From IMG/VR virus record IMGVR_UViG_3300037104_000223, positions 1 to 47,716 of that record: a stretch of DNA of 47,716 nucleotides; one strand, written 5' to 3'. Within the stretch, counting starts at the first letter, position 1. Each line of letters starts with the position of its first letter. The stretch comes from a virus. Positions 36,968 through 45,523 of this stretch are shown one piece after another. Under the pieces are notes generated by a model. It saw only the letters and a list, made by a program, of their open reading frames with translations, did no database searches and was not told the DNA's origin. The translations under genes and the position numbers were made by a program.

Positions 36968-38263
36968 ATGAGCGAAATCTCGACTATCACGCCGACCGTT
37001 ACCCCGACGATGGGGCTGGTCCAGTTCGACCACGGCGGGGAAACGGCTCGGTACTACAACAACAGTGCTTCGGAGTTGCCGGCCGGCACTCCGATTGTTC
37101 AGGGCACCCTCTTCGGCGTTCCCGTCCGTCCGATTGCGGCGCATTCGTGGGGCGCGCTGCTGATCGAAGGGGCGATGATGTTCCCCAAGGCAGCGAACGA
37201 TTCGAGCCTCACCGCTGGCCAGCCGGCCTTCTGGGACGCCACCAACCTTGTCGCCACCAGCACGGCCTCCGGTAACGCCTACATCGGCAAGGTCGAGTAC
37301 GGCATGGGATCGGACGGGACGCCCGGCAGCATCGCCACGGATGACACGGTGGTTTGGATCACGGTCGAAGCGGCGGCCAACCCCACGGCCACGTCGGCGC
37401 TGTCCGGCAGCATCACCTGCACCGACATCGGGTGCAGTGACGGGGCGCTCGGCATCACCGGCCTCCAGGCCGCGCAGGGCGGCACGGTGACCGCGACGGG
37501 TGGGACCAGCACGACCTCCGGCAACGCGGGCGGTCTGGTGTCGATGACCGGCGGTACCGGCGGCGCGACCGGCAACGGTGGTGCGGCCTCCATCGTCGGT
37601 GGCACCCCCGGCGCCACCAGCGGCACGGGCGGGGCCGTGGCGGTGACCGGCGGCGGTTCGGCCGCTGGCACGAATTACACCGGTGGCACGGCGGCGTTGA
37701 CCGGCGGCGCCGGCAAGGGCTCGGGTAGCGGTGGTGCTACCTCCGTGGTCGGTGGGGCGGGTGGCACGACCGGCTCGGGTGGGGCTATCGCCATCACGGG
37801 CGGGGCCTCGGCGGGTGGCAGTGGCACCGCCGGTTCGGTGACCATCGACGCTGGGGCTGCCACGGGTGGCACTGCGGGCACGGTCACCATCGGTGGCACG
37901 AACGCAAGCGCGGTCATCACGGGTGGCCTCTTGAAGCGCTCGACCAATGCAACCCCGGTTGCTGCGTCCGGCACGCTCATCGGTGACGCCGCGGCCCTCA
38001 CCGCGACGTATGACATCCAGACGATCAGCAGCGCCGGTGCCACTGCCGGCGTGATCCTGCCCACCGGCGTGGTCAAGATGAACCTCCTCATCGTGAACAC
38101 TTCGGCGACGGCCGCGAAGCTGTGGCCGCAGTCGGGTGGCACGATCAACGGTGGCACCGCCAGCCACGCTTGCACGGTTCCGGCGAACGGGATCATGCTG
38201 GCGATCTGCACGGCGGCGGACACCTGGTTCGTGGCCGCGCTGACTGGCGCCACGGTGGTCTGA
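36968..38263 (+). CDS. Capsid cement/decoration protein (DUF2190-like) with glycine-rich repeat extension
   Basis: 431 residues. The N-terminal 120 residues (RYYNNSASELPAGTPIVQGT, then FGVPVRPIAAHSWGALLIEG) match the DUF2190 capsid-stabilising fold that follows the capsid gene in many phages. Residues about 135-315 are a long Gly/Thr/Ala repeat (VTGG, GGAVAVTGG and GGTGGATGNGG units) predicted to wind as a beta-solenoid. The last 100 residues form a separate beta domain (TYDIQTISSAGATAGVILPT). A cement protein carrying an exposed solenoid would make capsid spikes or fibres. Confidence 0.75.
   Translation: MSEISTITPTVTPTMGLVQFDHGGETARYYNNSASELPAGTPIVQGTLFGVPVRPIAAHSWGALLIEGAMMFPKAANDSSLTAGQPAFWDATNLVATSTASGNAYIGKVEYGMGSDGTPGSIATDDTVVWITVEAAANPTATSALSGSITCTDIGCSDGALGITGLQAAQGGTVTATGGTSTTSGNAGGLVSMTGGTGGATGNGGAASIVGGTPGATSGTGGAVAVTGGGSAAGTNYTGGTAALTGGAGKGSGSGGATSVVGGAGGTTGSGGAIAITGGASAGGSGTAGSVTIDAGAATGGTAGTVTIGGTNASAVITGGLLKRSTNATPVAASGTLIGDAAALTATYDIQTISSAGATAGVILPTGVVKMNLLIVNTSATAAKLWPQSGGTINGGTASHACTVPANGIMLAICTAADTWFVAALTGATVV
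37489..37920 (+). repeat. Glycine-rich coding repeat (GGT/GGC blocks)
   Basis: Imperfect repeats of about 20-25 codons with GGxGG turns and VxVTGG/AxITGG strands, for example GGAVAVTGGGSAAG and GGAIAITGGASAGG. The protein repeat is regular while the DNA is divergent, so the pattern is under protein-level constraint. Confidence 0.8.
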
Positions 38264-38350
38264 TAGCGGTTGAAATCCCAAGACGGTCTGAACGGCCCGG
38301 TGGATGGTGGGTGGTCCATCCACCGGGCCGCGCAGTAAAGGGAGGCTCGC

Positions 38351-38728
38351 GTGGTCAGGAACGCCAACTGGATGCAGGGAGCCGTGGATACGCTGATGTC
38401 GCGGTTCAAGCTCTGCGCCGCCGTCATCGTCGAATACGCCGACGGCGGCATTTCGATCAAAGGGATTCCCGCCACGGTTGGCCGCAGACTGTTCGATGTG
38501 GTCGATGGCCCGGTGATGATCGCGCACGAGTCGCGGACATACTTCATTGAGAAGGTCTATCTGGTGACTGCGGACGGCGAGCAGTTGATTCCGCGAAGTG
38601 GAGTGCGGATCACCGAAGCGGACGGTCGGGTTTACGAAGTCTCGGTTCCCAAGCCGTTCAACGTCTACGAGAGCATGGGTCCGGGGGGCAGCGTGTTCAA
38701 AATCCACACCATCGGGCCGGTGAGTTGA
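38351..38728 (+). CDS. Head-tail joining protein candidate
   Basis: 125 residues from a GTG with GGGAGG 5 bases upstream. The product is beta-rich (CAAVIVEYADGGISIKGIPA, DGPVMIAHESRTYFIEKVYL) and fits a small barrel of the gpFII/stopper type found after capsid genes. No sequence signature proves it. A gap of 87 bases separates it from the decoration gene. Confidence 0.55.
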   Translation: MVRNANWMQGAVDTLMSRFKLCAAVIVEYADGGISIKGIPATVGRRLFDVVDGPVMIAHESRTYFIEKVYLVTADGEQLIPRSGVRITEADGRVYEVSVPKPFNVYESMGPGGSVFKIHTIGPVS

Positions 38729-38731
38729 GAA

Positions 38732-41086
38732 ATGCCGAATAGCTGGACATCCCCGGTCGACGGCAAGAACTGGTCCCGGACCAGTGACCACAGCGATTCC
38801 CCGTGGTACGACGCGGGGACGCAGAGTGCCCGATCTGCCATTCCCGCGGACGGGGACTCGATCACGATCAGCAGCGGCAAGCAAGTGTTCATGAACGTGG
38901 ATATGACCGGGTGGGCGGGCCTGGCGGCGCTGGTGGTGACCGGCACACTGACCTACCTCGCCGGCGGCAACCGCAAGCTGGTGATGGCGGCGAACATCAC
39001 CGGGGCGGGGATGGTCAACATCGGAGCGGCCGGGACTGGGAACGAGTGGAGCAGTACGTACACCGCCAACATCCTGCTCAACGGCAATTTCAGCATCAAC
39101 GGCCCGACGTGCAACTTCTACTGCAACCCCGCCGGCGGGCGGGTGGGGAGCACGGAGAATGAGGCGACGGGCTGGATGACGCTGATTCCGCCGCCGAACA
39201 CGGCGAGCACGACGCCCTATGACGGCTCGATCCCCGCGTCGATGCCGATCACCAGCATCAGTCAGGGCGCAACCTGCACCGTGGTCTGCTCGGCGGCCCA
39301 CGGGTTCACGGCCGGGGCGAACGTGGTGCTTCGCAAGCTCGGGACGATGACGCAACTGGAGGGGGTCAGAGTCAGAGTGCTCGCGGCGAGCACGACCAGA
39401 GTGACGGGTGACACCGCGACGCTCAAGTGGTTCGACTTCAGCGTCAAGATCGACTCGACCAGTTTCGGGGCCTACAGCGGCGGGGCCGGCGTGCTGTGCT
39501 CGGCCACGGCGGCAGCGGCCGGGGCGACGACGCTGTACGTGGATGGCAACATGTCGGCCGACGCGGAGTGGACGCGGGCGGGGGCGTTGCTCAACATCGA
39601 CAACTGCAACCGGGCGGCGCAGAGCGAGCGGCGGACGATCAACACGGTGAGCAACGGGTCGCTGACTATCACGGCGGGGTTGACCGCAGCGAAGAATACG
39701 GGCTCGCCGGTCATCTTGGTCACTCGCAATGTGATGGTGACGGGGACGGCGAGCACGGTCAACTTGTTCTTGAGCGGGACTGCCGGCCCGCACGTCCTCA
39801 ACGCGGCGTTCCTGCACATTGGCAGTGCCGGCTCCGCGGTAAGTCTCCAGACCGCGAGCGAGGCTGTGACGTTTGCCAGGGGCTGCATTAGCAGCAATGG
39901 GACCAGCACGCTCTTTGGCATTACCTGCGCTGCCACGCCGACCGTGACGATGAGCGGCGGGGTAATGTCGGGCTTCACGGCGGCGGTGGGGACGCTGGCG
40001 GCGGCGGGCGGAGGGATTAACTCCGGCGTCAACCACGTCATCTCCGGCGGGCTGATCTCCGGCTGCACCAACGGCATCAACGCGGCGACCAACGTGCAGA
40101 TCAGCGGAACGGTTGAATTCAACGGCCTCTTGACGGCCTTGAATGCGATCATTGGCGGGCTGGTTAGTGGCGGCCTGTTCAGCGGGTGCGGCACCAAGCT
40201 CATGTCCACGGTTGGCATCATGGTGACCGGGACAACCGCGATCAACTGCAACACGCTCAACAACGCATCGTTCGGGACCACCGTTACGGGAGGGACCAGC
40301 CTTGGCTTTCTCACGGGTCGCCTTAACTGCCGAGGTTCAGTCGTGTCCGGCGGTCTGATGCTGGGCGTGAGTGTCCCGATTTCTGGCAGCGACGTGACCG
40401 TGCAAGGGCTGGCGATCCCCACGGGTTCGGTGCTCTCGGGCGGCCAGGTTAAGGGGCTTGGTGCCACCTTCACCGGCTGGACATCCTACGGCCAGACCAA
40501 CAACGGCCTCGGTGGCTGGCAGCAGGCGATTAGCTACGACAACGCCGGGATCATCGGGAATGTCGCGGCGTGGATGTCGGGTGGGACCATCGCGCCAGAC
40601 ACCGCGACGATCCCCGCCGGCAGCAGCCCGACGCTCTCGACCGCCAATAAGTTCGACTTCGCGGCGCCGGCCTTCACCGCGGGCGTGGGTGCCTACCCCG
40701 GCTCAACCCTCACCAATGCCTACCCGTGCTTCTACGACCTCCCGATCTTCGCTCGGGCGGGACAGGCGATCAGCGCCTCGATCCAGGTCAACTCAACGGT
40801 GGCTTACGGCTCGATGTACGAAGCCCCGCGTATCCAGATCATCGACCCCAACGTCGGCCCGCCGCTCGCCGCCGGGCAACTGCTGGTCGAGACTGCGAGC
40901 ACGGCGGGGGCGAATGCCTGGGCCACGCTCAGCGTGAGCTACACGGCCACCGCCGACCGGCCGTTGATCGTGCGGATTCGCGGGTGCCATGCCAGCGGTT
41001 CGTGCTGGGTGAGCGTGCCGATCATCCAGATCGGTGGCGGCCTGCTCGTGCCCCCGACGATGGACGGCGGATTCCAACGCGAGTGA
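38732..41086 (+). CDS. Beta-helical virion protein (fibre, spike or adhesin)
   Basis: 784 residues, the second-largest single-piece gene. The N-terminal 150 residues (WTSPVDGKNWSRTSDHSDSP, then ADGDSITISSGKQVFMNVDM) resemble G8-like or beta-sandwich adhesin starts. Residues 330-560 are a long stretch of short Gly/Ser/Thr strands (GGLISGCTNGINAATNVQIS) typical of a right-handed beta-helix, as in tailspikes. The C-terminal 130 residues form a jelly-roll-like domain. It is probably trimeric and host-contacting. No hydrolase triad is evident. Unusually, it lies upstream of the tail tube genes. Confidence 0.65.
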   Translation: MPNSWTSPVDGKNWSRTSDHSDSPWYDAGTQSARSAIPADGDSITISSGKQVFMNVDMTGWAGLAALVVTGTLTYLAGGNRKLVMAANITGAGMVNIGAAGTGNEWSSTYTANILLNGNFSINGPTCNFYCNPAGGRVGSTENEATGWMTLIPPPNTASTTPYDGSIPASMPITSISQGATCTVVCSAAHGFTAGANVVLRKLGTMTQLEGVRVRVLAASTTRVTGDTATLKWFDFSVKIDSTSFGAYSGGAGVLCSATAAAAGATTLYVDGNMSADAEWTRAGALLNIDNCNRAAQSERRTINTVSNGSLTITAGLTAAKNTGSPVILVTRNVMVTGTASTVNLFLSGTAGPHVLNAAFLHIGSAGSAVSLQTASEAVTFARGCISSNGTSTLFGITCAATPTVTMSGGVMSGFTAAVGTLAAAGGGINSGVNHVISGGLISGCTNGINAATNVQISGTVEFNGLLTALNAIIGGLVSGGLFSGCGTKLMSTVGIMVTGTTAINCNTLNNASFGTTVTGGTSLGFLTGRLNCRGSVVSGGLMLGVSVPISGSDVTVQGLAIPTGSVLSGGQVKGLGATFTGWTSYGQTNNGLGGWQQAISYDNAGIIGNVAAWMSGGTIAPDTATIPAGSSPTLSTANKFDFAAPAFTAGVGAYPGSTLTNAYPCFYDLPIFARAGQAISASIQVNSTVAYGSMYEAPRIQIIDPNVGPPLAAGQLLVETASTAGANAWATLSVSYTATADRPLIVRIRGCHASGSCWVSVPIIQIGGGLLVPPTMDGGFQRE

Positions 41087-41096
41087 GGATCAGACT

Positions 41097-41423
41097 ATGA
41101 GCCAATTACAAACTGACCCTGGCAGCAAGCCTCAACCGAGGCCGCTTCCTTCCGCCGGCGACACCGCGGCGCTGAGCGATGCCGACTGGAAGGCCGCGCT
41201 CACCGACGATGACGTGACGGCCCTGCGGACTGACCTCGCGGAGCGGCAGCGGCAGGCGGCTCTGGACGTGCTGCGGGGCGGGGTAAACGACGCCTGCAAC
41301 GCGATGCAGAAGTGGCTGCGGGATGCCTACGCCGATCCGACGATCCCCGCCCCGGCCGACGTGACGGAGTTGCTCGGCAACGTGACGGTCCAGGTGGCGC
41401 AGCCGCCGGTGATGGGACACTGA
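41097..41423 (+). CDS. Small virion-associated protein
   Basis: 108 residues, ATG at 41097. The sequence is helical and acidic (LSDADWKAALTDDDVTALRT, then RQAALDVLRGGVNDACNAM), ending in a VTELLGNVTVQVAQPPVMGH tail. Between two fibre genes, it may be an attachment or chaperone protein. Family not recognised. Confidence 0.55.
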   Translation: MSQLQTDPGSKPQPRPLPSAGDTAALSDADWKAALTDDDVTALRTDLAERQRQAALDVLRGGVNDACNAMQKWLRDAYADPTIPAPADVTELLGNVTVQVAQPPVMGH

Positions 41424-41426
41424 GCC

Positions 41427-43307
41427 ATGGCCGATGTAAGCCTTGCAGGCAGCCAACTCGTCCGGTACGTGAACGCCGTCGATGCGTCGGGGGCGAATCT
41501 CACGGGCAAAGCCAGCGGGGATTTCACCGCCAAATGTGTCGTCCAGGGCGGGACGCTTCAGGCTTTAACTGTCGATGCAATTTCGATCCTCGGTAGCTAC
41601 GGCAACCCCGCTACGGGGCACGTCCAGATCAAGGAGTTGAGCAGCTCCGCGCCGAGCGATGGCGTCTATGAGGTACACATCAGCGCATCTCAAGCTGGCC
41701 CGGCGGGCGGGAAAATCTGGATTTTATTCGGTGTGACTGGCGGGAAGGTGAGCCGGCTCGAAGTCGATCTTGTGCCCTACCGCTCGGACGTCCAGACCTG
41801 GCTCGGCACGGCAGCGGCAACCCCCGCCGTAGCGGGAGTGCCGACCGTGACGCTCGGACCCGGAGCCCATGGCGGGAATGGTGCCACCCTTACGTTTGTC
41901 GGGTTGAGCTGGTTCGACGGCGCGCAGGCGGTGCCCTTCCAGATTTGCACATCCAGTTTCAATGGACTTTCCCGCGCGTATCTCGGCTTAGCGCCGGAAG
42001 ATGTGGTCTCGAAAGCATCGGCCGACGTGGCGGCCGTGGGCTGGTCTACCGGTGACGACGGCGCTGTCGTCGCAATTTCTTCTGGCGATTCCCAAACTGC
42101 CGTGTTCGGTGCAAAAGTCAGCCCCGGGTGGTGGGTGCGCGTTCGTGGCTCGGATGGGGGGAGCGTCGGGATCGTGACTCGGGTTACTGCCGTGGCGGGG
42201 GACTGTTCGACGATCACGGTTTCCCCTCCGCTGGTGGCGAACGACAGCGGTTCGCTCGATCTTTATGCGGGTCCGCCGGCGGCTACTTCGGGAGCTATGT
42301 GGGACGCCCTGCCGGCAGACCATGTGATTCCCAGCTCCTACGGCTCCCTGTGGGGCGGCGATGCCTGGTTGCGGCTCAACATTCTGCCGTACCTAATCCA
42401 GATGCCCGAGGGGGGTCTGGCCCCGGTCATCGCGCTCGTACCGAGCCTCGCCACTTACCTGCCAATCGTGCCCGCGGGCACGCACTCCACCACGCACCTG
42501 GACCTGGGCGTCTTCACCAACGATGCCGATCCGTCGCTTGGGCTGGAGGTCGGCAAAACGTACACCTTCCACTGGCCGGGCACCATCGGTTCCCCCGGCC
42601 TCGTCGCCGCATGGGAGGCGTCCACCTGCACTGTCGATGCGATCGTGGCGGGGCGGCGGCGCTTGACCTTCGCGCCGGCATTCGCTCGCGCGATTACGGC
42701 CGGGTTGGCATATTCGGTTTCGACGGCTGCTACTGGCGGCGGGGGTGGCGGCGGCGGGCTCTCCGTCGGCGGCTCGGTCATCCTCGCCTGGCTTGACGGC
42801 AACGCGGCCCCCATCGGCCCGGTGGACTTCGCCATCGTCGGGCAGGGCATGGCCAGGAGCACCGTGGGCGGCACGTTCGCCATGACGCTCGCGGACGGCA
42901 CCTACACCGTGCGGACGGCGGCGAAGAATGGCGTCTTGTTCGCCGACGCCTCGCTCGTCGTTACCAGTGGCGTGGGCTCCGTGACGATCAGCGGGACGGC
43001 AGCGGCGATTACCCCGAGCAGCCCCGGCATGACCACGGGCTACCTCACCTGCTACGACGCGAACGGCGAAGCCGCGCCGGGGCAGATCGTGGAACTGCGG
43101 ATCGTCGGCGCGCCCGGAGATAGCGGCGCCGCCATCGACAACAGCATTCGGTCGGCCACCAGCGACAGCAACGGGCTGGTGTCGTTCGCCAACCTGATCT
43201 ATGGCAGTCGCTTCCAGGTGAAGTACGAAGGTGGGGCTTGGTCCGACCATGGGACCGTTCCCTCCAGCGGCGACACGTTTGCGATTCCCGATGTGATTGG
43301 GCATTGA
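41427..43307 (+). CDS. Large fibre or baseplate-type protein with C-terminal Ig-like domain
   Basis: 626 residues, ATG at 41427. The N-terminal 130 residues are a beta domain (SLAGSQLVRYVNAVDASGAN). The middle contains a poly-Gly hinge (GGGGGGG near residue 440). The C-terminal 90 residues (TGYLTCYDANGEAAPGQIVE, then SDSNGLVSFANLIYG) look like a carboxypeptidase-regulatory or Ig-like module, common at fibre tips and in structural proteins. Probably a side fibre or head fibre. No enzyme motif. Confidence 0.6.
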   Translation: MADVSLAGSQLVRYVNAVDASGANLTGKASGDFTAKCVVQGGTLQALTVDAISILGSYGNPATGHVQIKELSSSAPSDGVYEVHISASQAGPAGGKIWILFGVTGGKVSRLEVDLVPYRSDVQTWLGTAAATPAVAGVPTVTLGPGAHGGNGATLTFVGLSWFDGAQAVPFQICTSSFNGLSRAYLGLAPEDVVSKASADVAAVGWSTGDDGAVVAISSGDSQTAVFGAKVSPGWWVRVRGSDGGSVGIVTRVTAVAGDCSTITVSPPLVANDSGSLDLYAGPPAATSGAMWDALPADHVIPSSYGSLWGGDAWLRLNILPYLIQMPEGGLAPVIALVPSLATYLPIVPAGTHSTTHLDLGVFTNDADPSLGLEVGKTYTFHWPGTIGSPGLVAAWEASTCTVDAIVAGRRRLTFAPAFARAITAGLAYSVSTAATGGGGGGGGLSVGGSVILAWLDGNAAPIGPVDFAIVGQGMARSTVGGTFAMTLADGTYTVRTAAKNGVLFADASLVVTSGVGSVTISGTAAAITPSSPGMTTGYLTCYDANGEAAPGQIVELRIVGAPGDSGAAIDNSIRSATSDSNGLVSFANLIYGSRFQVKYEGGAWSDHGTVPSSGDTFAIPDVIGH

Positions 43308-43310
43308 GCC

Positions 43311-43814
43311 ATGGCAGAGACGACCCCCATCTACGGACAGACCGACGCCCTCGCGGTGGCCGTGGCCGCGTGGATAAACGCCAACCCGGCGAAGTTCTGT
43401 CTGGCCGTGGCGGCCGAGCGGCGGTTTGCTATGCTGAGCGAAAAGAAAGATATCCCCCAGTCTGGCGATCCCGCGAGCGTGGATGTGTTCCCCGACACCG
43501 AGGCGGCACAGCGGCAGGGCGCCTCCACCGCGTTCGCCTCGGAGTATGCCATTCACCTGTACCTCCAGCAGCAACTTGGAGGACCGGTAGATCGAGAGGA
43601 CCAGTGTGCCCAGTTGACTCGGCTGCGGAGTGAACTGATCGAAGGACTCAAGAGCCGGATGTTCGACCTCACCAACGCGGTGCATCCGGTCAATCGCGTG
43701 TTCCTCGCCCACTTGCGGAGTGCCGACAAGGTGGGGCTGTACAGCCTGGCCCGAATGATGGAGGTCGGGGTCTACGAGAGCGACACCATCCTGGTCTTCA
43801 AAGCGTCCGTATAA
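43311..43814 (+). CDS. Tail terminator/completion protein candidate
   Basis: 167 residues, ATG at 43311. Opens with a helix of about 25 residues (TDALAVAVAAWINANPAKFC) followed by alpha/beta segments and a C-terminal strand (LYSLARMMEVGVYESDTILV). Size and location immediately before the major tail gene match the tail terminator of many siphophages (lambda gpU). Assigned by position and fold impression only. Confidence 0.55.
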   Translation: MAETTPIYGQTDALAVAVAAWINANPAKFCLAVAAERRFAMLSEKKDIPQSGDPASVDVFPDTEAAQRQGASTAFASEYAIHLYLQQQLGGPVDREDQCAQLTRLRSELIEGLKSRMFDLTNAVHPVNRVFLAHLRSADKVGLYSLARMMEVGVYESDTILVFKASV

Positions 43815-43815
43815 T
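43810..43815 (+). promoter_or_regulatory. TATAAT box before the major tail gene
   Basis: An exact TATAAT lies 38 bases before the major tail start and overlaps the preceding stop codon. No good -35 is seen at 16-18 bases upstream, so it could be a weak or activator-dependent promoter for the most abundant tail protein, or chance. Confidence 0.3.
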
Positions 43816-43853
43816 CCTAATCCTTTGGAACAAACTTCGATAGGAGCCTTACC

Positions 43854-44288
43854 ATGGCTGATGTAGCGTACGATGGCGATTTTGGAATTCCGATCAGTTT
43901 CACGTTCACGCCTACCACGGGGACGGCGTTCGGAACGACCCAAGCGCAGGCGCAGGAGTTTACGCCCGCTGACACAAAGGTGGAGACGCAAAAGTTCACC
44001 CCGATCAGCGGGACTAACGCTGGCAAAGAACAGTTCATCCTCGGCAAGGTGCCTTCGGCCACGATCCAGGTGAAGGCGACTTACTCCTCCGCCGAGCACG
44101 CGGCGGCACAGACGTGCCTGGCGGCCAAGGTTAAGGGTGCGCTGGTGGTCACCTACAGCGATGGCTCCAGCGACACCTACTCTGGTGCCTTGACGGGCAT
44201 GAAGGGCAGCACCATCAACGCCAGCAGCGAGCGCACGGACGATCTGGAGTTCACCGTATCGCTGCCTTCTACTTTTGCGTCCGCGTGA
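43854..44288 (+). CDS. Major tail tube protein
   Basis: 144 residues, ATG at 43854 with AGGAG 8 bases upstream. The product is almost all beta (GIPISFTFTPTTGTAFGTTQ, then EQFILGKVPSATIQVKATYS), with a Ser/Thr/Gly-rich C-terminus ending in DLEFTVSLPSTF, as in siphophage tube proteins that stack in hexamers. It is followed two genes later by the frameshifted tail chaperone and then the tape measure, the standard order. Confidence 0.7.
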   Translation: MADVAYDGDFGIPISFTFTPTTGTAFGTTQAQAQEFTPADTKVETQKFTPISGTNAGKEQFILGKVPSATIQVKATYSSAEHAAAQTCLAAKVKGALVVTYSDGSSDTYSGALTGMKGSTINASSERTDDLEFTVSLPSTFASA

Positions 44289-44363
44289 TCCCGTGCGGCG
44301 CGGCCTGAGCGCTGCGCCTTGCCTATGTTCCCCTAAACCCTTCTCCCATTTGGAGACTCAGCC

Positions 44364-44855
44364 ATGACCGTAAGCGTGAACTACACCAGCAAACTCGAAA
44401 CCGGCGAAACTCTCCCCATCGCCACCCACTTAACCACCGCCGCCAACGCGGTGACGGCCGCGCTAACTACTACGCTCGTGGCGCAGGGTGCGGCCTCCAG
44501 TCCGGCCTGCACGAAGCGCGGCGGGGCGGACTTCGCGCTTACCGCCGGCGCCGGCACCATCGACCTGACCGCGCTTACCGGCACCAACGGCGTTTCCGTG
44601 GACGGGACCGGCCTGCGCGTTCAGTTCGCCAAGTTCCTCAACCCGGCCACCAACGGGAACCCCATCACGGTGAAGAAGGGGGTGACCAACGGTTACGACG
44701 GGTTCGGAGCGGCCTTCCTGATCATCCTGACGCCCGGAGCCGAGGCCATGATCCGCCTCAATGACGCCGGCAGCGACATCGGCAGCAGCAACAAGACGAT
44801 TGACCTTGTGGGCACGCTGGTCCAGCCGCTTTCCTACGAAATCGTCGTCGGCTAA
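44364..44855 (+). CDS. Structural protein of unknown role, between tail tube and chaperone
   Basis: 163 residues, ATG at 44364 with GGAG upstream. The sequence reads as a compact beta protein (VTAALTTTLVAQGAASSPAC, then GFGAAFLIILTPGAEAMIRL). It may be a tail-surface protein or a second tube subunit. A 75-base gap with a GGCGC/GCGCC stem precedes it. Not recognised. Confidence 0.5.
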   Translation: MTVSVNYTSKLETGETLPIATHLTTAANAVTAALTTTLVAQGAASSPACTKRGGADFALTAGAGTIDLTALTGTNGVSVDGTGLRVQFAKFLNPATNGNPITVKKGVTNGYDGFGAAFLIILTPGAEAMIRLNDAGSDIGSSNKTIDLVGTLVQPLSYEIVVG

Positions 44856-44895
44856 GCCGCTGCCTCAACCCCACCCACCCATGGAGTGACTGAAG

Positions 44896-45288
44896 ATGGC
44901 CAATGGAACCAAAGAGCAGATCGCGGCTGCGGCCCACAAGCGGTTCAAGACCAAGAGCATCGACCTGGGCGATGGCGTATCCGTCACCGTTCGCGAGCTG
45001 ACCCGCAACGAGATTAAGGCCCTCAATGATCGTCTCTACGAGAAGGGCCCCGACGGGAAGTTCGTCGTGGTCGATGAGAAGAATCAGCCGACTACTGGGG
45101 AGGATGGATTCTTCAAGTTCCGCGAGGGCGTGAACTTCCGCCGGGAGTGGCTGGCGGCCACGATGACGCCCTGCGACGCCATCGACGGAATCCTGAGCGA
45201 TGATGTTCCCGGTTCGGTCCAAAATGAGATTCTGGACGCGGCCCGGGAACTCAACGGCATCACCGTGAAGGACGCCGCAAAAAACTGA
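44896..45288 (+). CDS. Tail assembly chaperone, short form (gpG-like)
   Basis: 130 residues. Chaperones of this class coat the tape measure protein during tail assembly. It is the zero-frame product, stopping at TGA 45286-45288. It is acidic/basic mixed with VSVTVRELTRNEIKALNDRL in the N-terminal half and NEILDAARELNGI near the end. Its last codons carry the slippery heptamer A_AAA_AAC, so a minor fraction continues into the -1 frame as the long form. The position directly upstream of the tape measure block is the standard one. Confidence 0.8.
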   Translation: MANGTKEQIAAAAHKRFKTKSIDLGDGVSVTVRELTRNEIKALNDRLYEKGPDGKFVVVDEKNQPTTGEDGFFKFREGVNFRREWLAATMTPCDAIDGILSDDVPGSVQNEILDAARELNGITVKDAAKN

Positions 45289-45521
45289 CGACGCAGCCCG
45301 AGCTTCAGTTCGCCATGAAGCTCGGGCTGCGGTTCGGTGAACCGAACTTCTGGAAGATTTTGAACGACTGGCCCCCGAGCTTGATCGCTTACTGGAATGC
45401 CTACTACCTACTTCAGCCATGGGATGAGGCGAATGCGAACGCCCTGGTGATGAGCGGGTACAAGCCGCCCCGCGGCCTGCTCAGCAAGGTCCGGCGGCGG
45501 TTGAACGGATCGGTGTACTGA
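44896..45521 (+). CDS. Tail assembly chaperone, long form by -1 frameshift (gpGT-like)
   Basis: 208 residues: 130 zero-frame residues up to Asn at 45283-45285, then 78 in the -1 frame from CTG 45285 (LTTQPELQFAMKLGLRFGEP and onward to TAA/TGA at 45519-45521). The added part has RFGEPNFWKILNDWPPS, an aromatic-rich end typical of T-type extensions. An ATG at 45315 lies in the 3' edge of the hairpin loop and has no ribosome site, so independent initiation is unlikely. In lambda, the G to GT ratio set by slippage is needed for tail assembly. Confidence 0.85.
45279..45331 (+). promoter_or_regulatory. -1 programmed frameshift signal: slippery A_AAA_AAC plus 16-bp hairpin
   Basis: The heptamer spans 45279-45285, read in the zero frame as A AAA AAC. 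A 6-base spacer follows (45286-45291). The stem CGCAGCCCGAGCTTCA at 45292-45307 pairs without mismatch with 45316-45331, closing an 8-base loop. All three parts match canonical -1 frameshift requirements. Confidence 0.95.
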
Positions 45522-45523
45522 CC

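Noticed and set aside
37489-37920. Glycine-coding repeats as a CRISPR or tandem DNA repeat
   Set aside because: The DNA copies are divergent and in frame, without constant spacers; the regularity is at protein level.
45315-45521. Independent gene starting at ATG 45315
   Set aside because: The ATG lies in the frameshift hairpin without a ribosome site, and the -1 frame is continuous with the upstream chaperone, so it is the frameshift extension.
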